Of a stretch of DNA of 64,000 nt, positions 63,972 through 64,000 are shown piece by piece. Origin of the DNA: Candidatus Francisella endociliophora (lineage in GTDB: Bacteria > Pseudomonadota > Gammaproteobacteria > Francisellales > Francisellaceae); assembly GCF_000764555.1 (NCBI RefSeq), contig NZ_CP009574.1, forward strand, positions 1,364,001 to 1,428,000, in the 5' to 3' direction. The notes beneath the pieces were generated by a model. The model made no database searches and had not been told where the DNA came from. It saw only the letters and a program-made list of their open reading frames with translations. Position numbers and translations under genes: made by a program. How positions within the stretch are numbered: position 1 is the first letter of the stretch; every line of letters starts with the position of its first letter.

Positions 63972-64000
63972 AAAAGTATTTATTTTATTGGTTTTCTATG
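63964..64000 (+). CDS. 5' end of a further gene, cut by the window edge
   Basis: An ATG overlaps the end of ftsQ and reads MNRKVFILLVFY to the edge. The hydrophobic start suggests a signal or membrane segment and is not the usual start of FtsA, the gene expected here. Twelve codons are too few for any call. Confidence 0.3.
   Translation, partial: MNRKVFILLVFY

Overview
The window looks like a chromosomal segment of a Francisella species. The evidence is low GC, pervasive AT-rich intergenic DNA, and gene sets and protein sequences that match Francisella as I remember them: a DUF3573 outer-membrane protein, a RipA-like membrane protein near rpsA, an FTT258-type acyl-protein thioesterase, and many small lipoproteins. 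Proteins I can recall from F. tularensis are similar but not identical here, so a related species such as one of the F. philomiragia clade is more likely. That is inference from memory. I see no phage, insertion sequence, CRISPR array or rRNA; there is one tRNA gene.

Layout. 1-4.3 kb: end of a membrane protein, rpsT, then lepA-mnmA. 4.3-9.6 kb (minus strand): a riboflavin operon ribD-ribE-ribBA-ribH with def at its end, preceded by an FMN riboswitch that carries an unusually large hairpin insert. 9.6-17 kb: PEGA lipoprotein, POT-like transporter, ferredoxin-like protein, SppA-type protease, Skp/OmpH, a rhodanese without its catalytic Cys, secB, recA-recX, ssb. 17.2-24 kb: a decayed C69 dipeptidase, three paralogous lipoproteins, a duplicated 5' scrap of ackA, then ackA and pta. 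24-36 kb: cardiolipin synthase, phosphoesterase, lipid kinase, semialdehyde dehydrogenase, homocysteine methyltransferase-like protein, GNAT-nitrilase fusion, aspS, RNase II family gene. A 316-bp AT-rich gap with two perfect DnaA boxes follows.

36-53 kb: thioesterase-hemC-crcB-lipoprotein cluster, two glycine-zipper lipoproteins, a very small zinc-finger gene, an ABC transporter with a double permease, a DUF3573 protein, then a chain of overlapping genes (antiporter, gamma-carbonic anhydrase, lolB, ispE), tRNA-Gln, a metallocarboxypeptidase, YggT, and an overlapping RimI-like/RimK-like pair. 53-57.7 kb: an MFS transporter and a compact three-gene unit: a small helical protein, a pentapeptide-repeat/class-3-lipase fusion with an intact Ser-Asp-His set, and a directly abutting lipoprotein. 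I regard this as a candidate secreted lipase effector with its immunity lipoprotein, and it is the most interesting item here. 57.8-64 kb: acyltransferase, RipA-like protein, tsaC, rpsA, tadA, ddl, ftsQ and the beginning of one more reading frame at the window edge.

The housekeeping parts (translation, riboflavin, cell division, lipoprotein sorting, isoprenoid synthesis) look intact. The accessory signals are concentrated at 17-20.6 kb (decay and tandem duplication) and 54.4-57.8 kb (effector-like cluster). Start codons were moved from the longest reading frame wherever a ribosome binding site or family alignment favoured an internal ATG; each such choice is stated.
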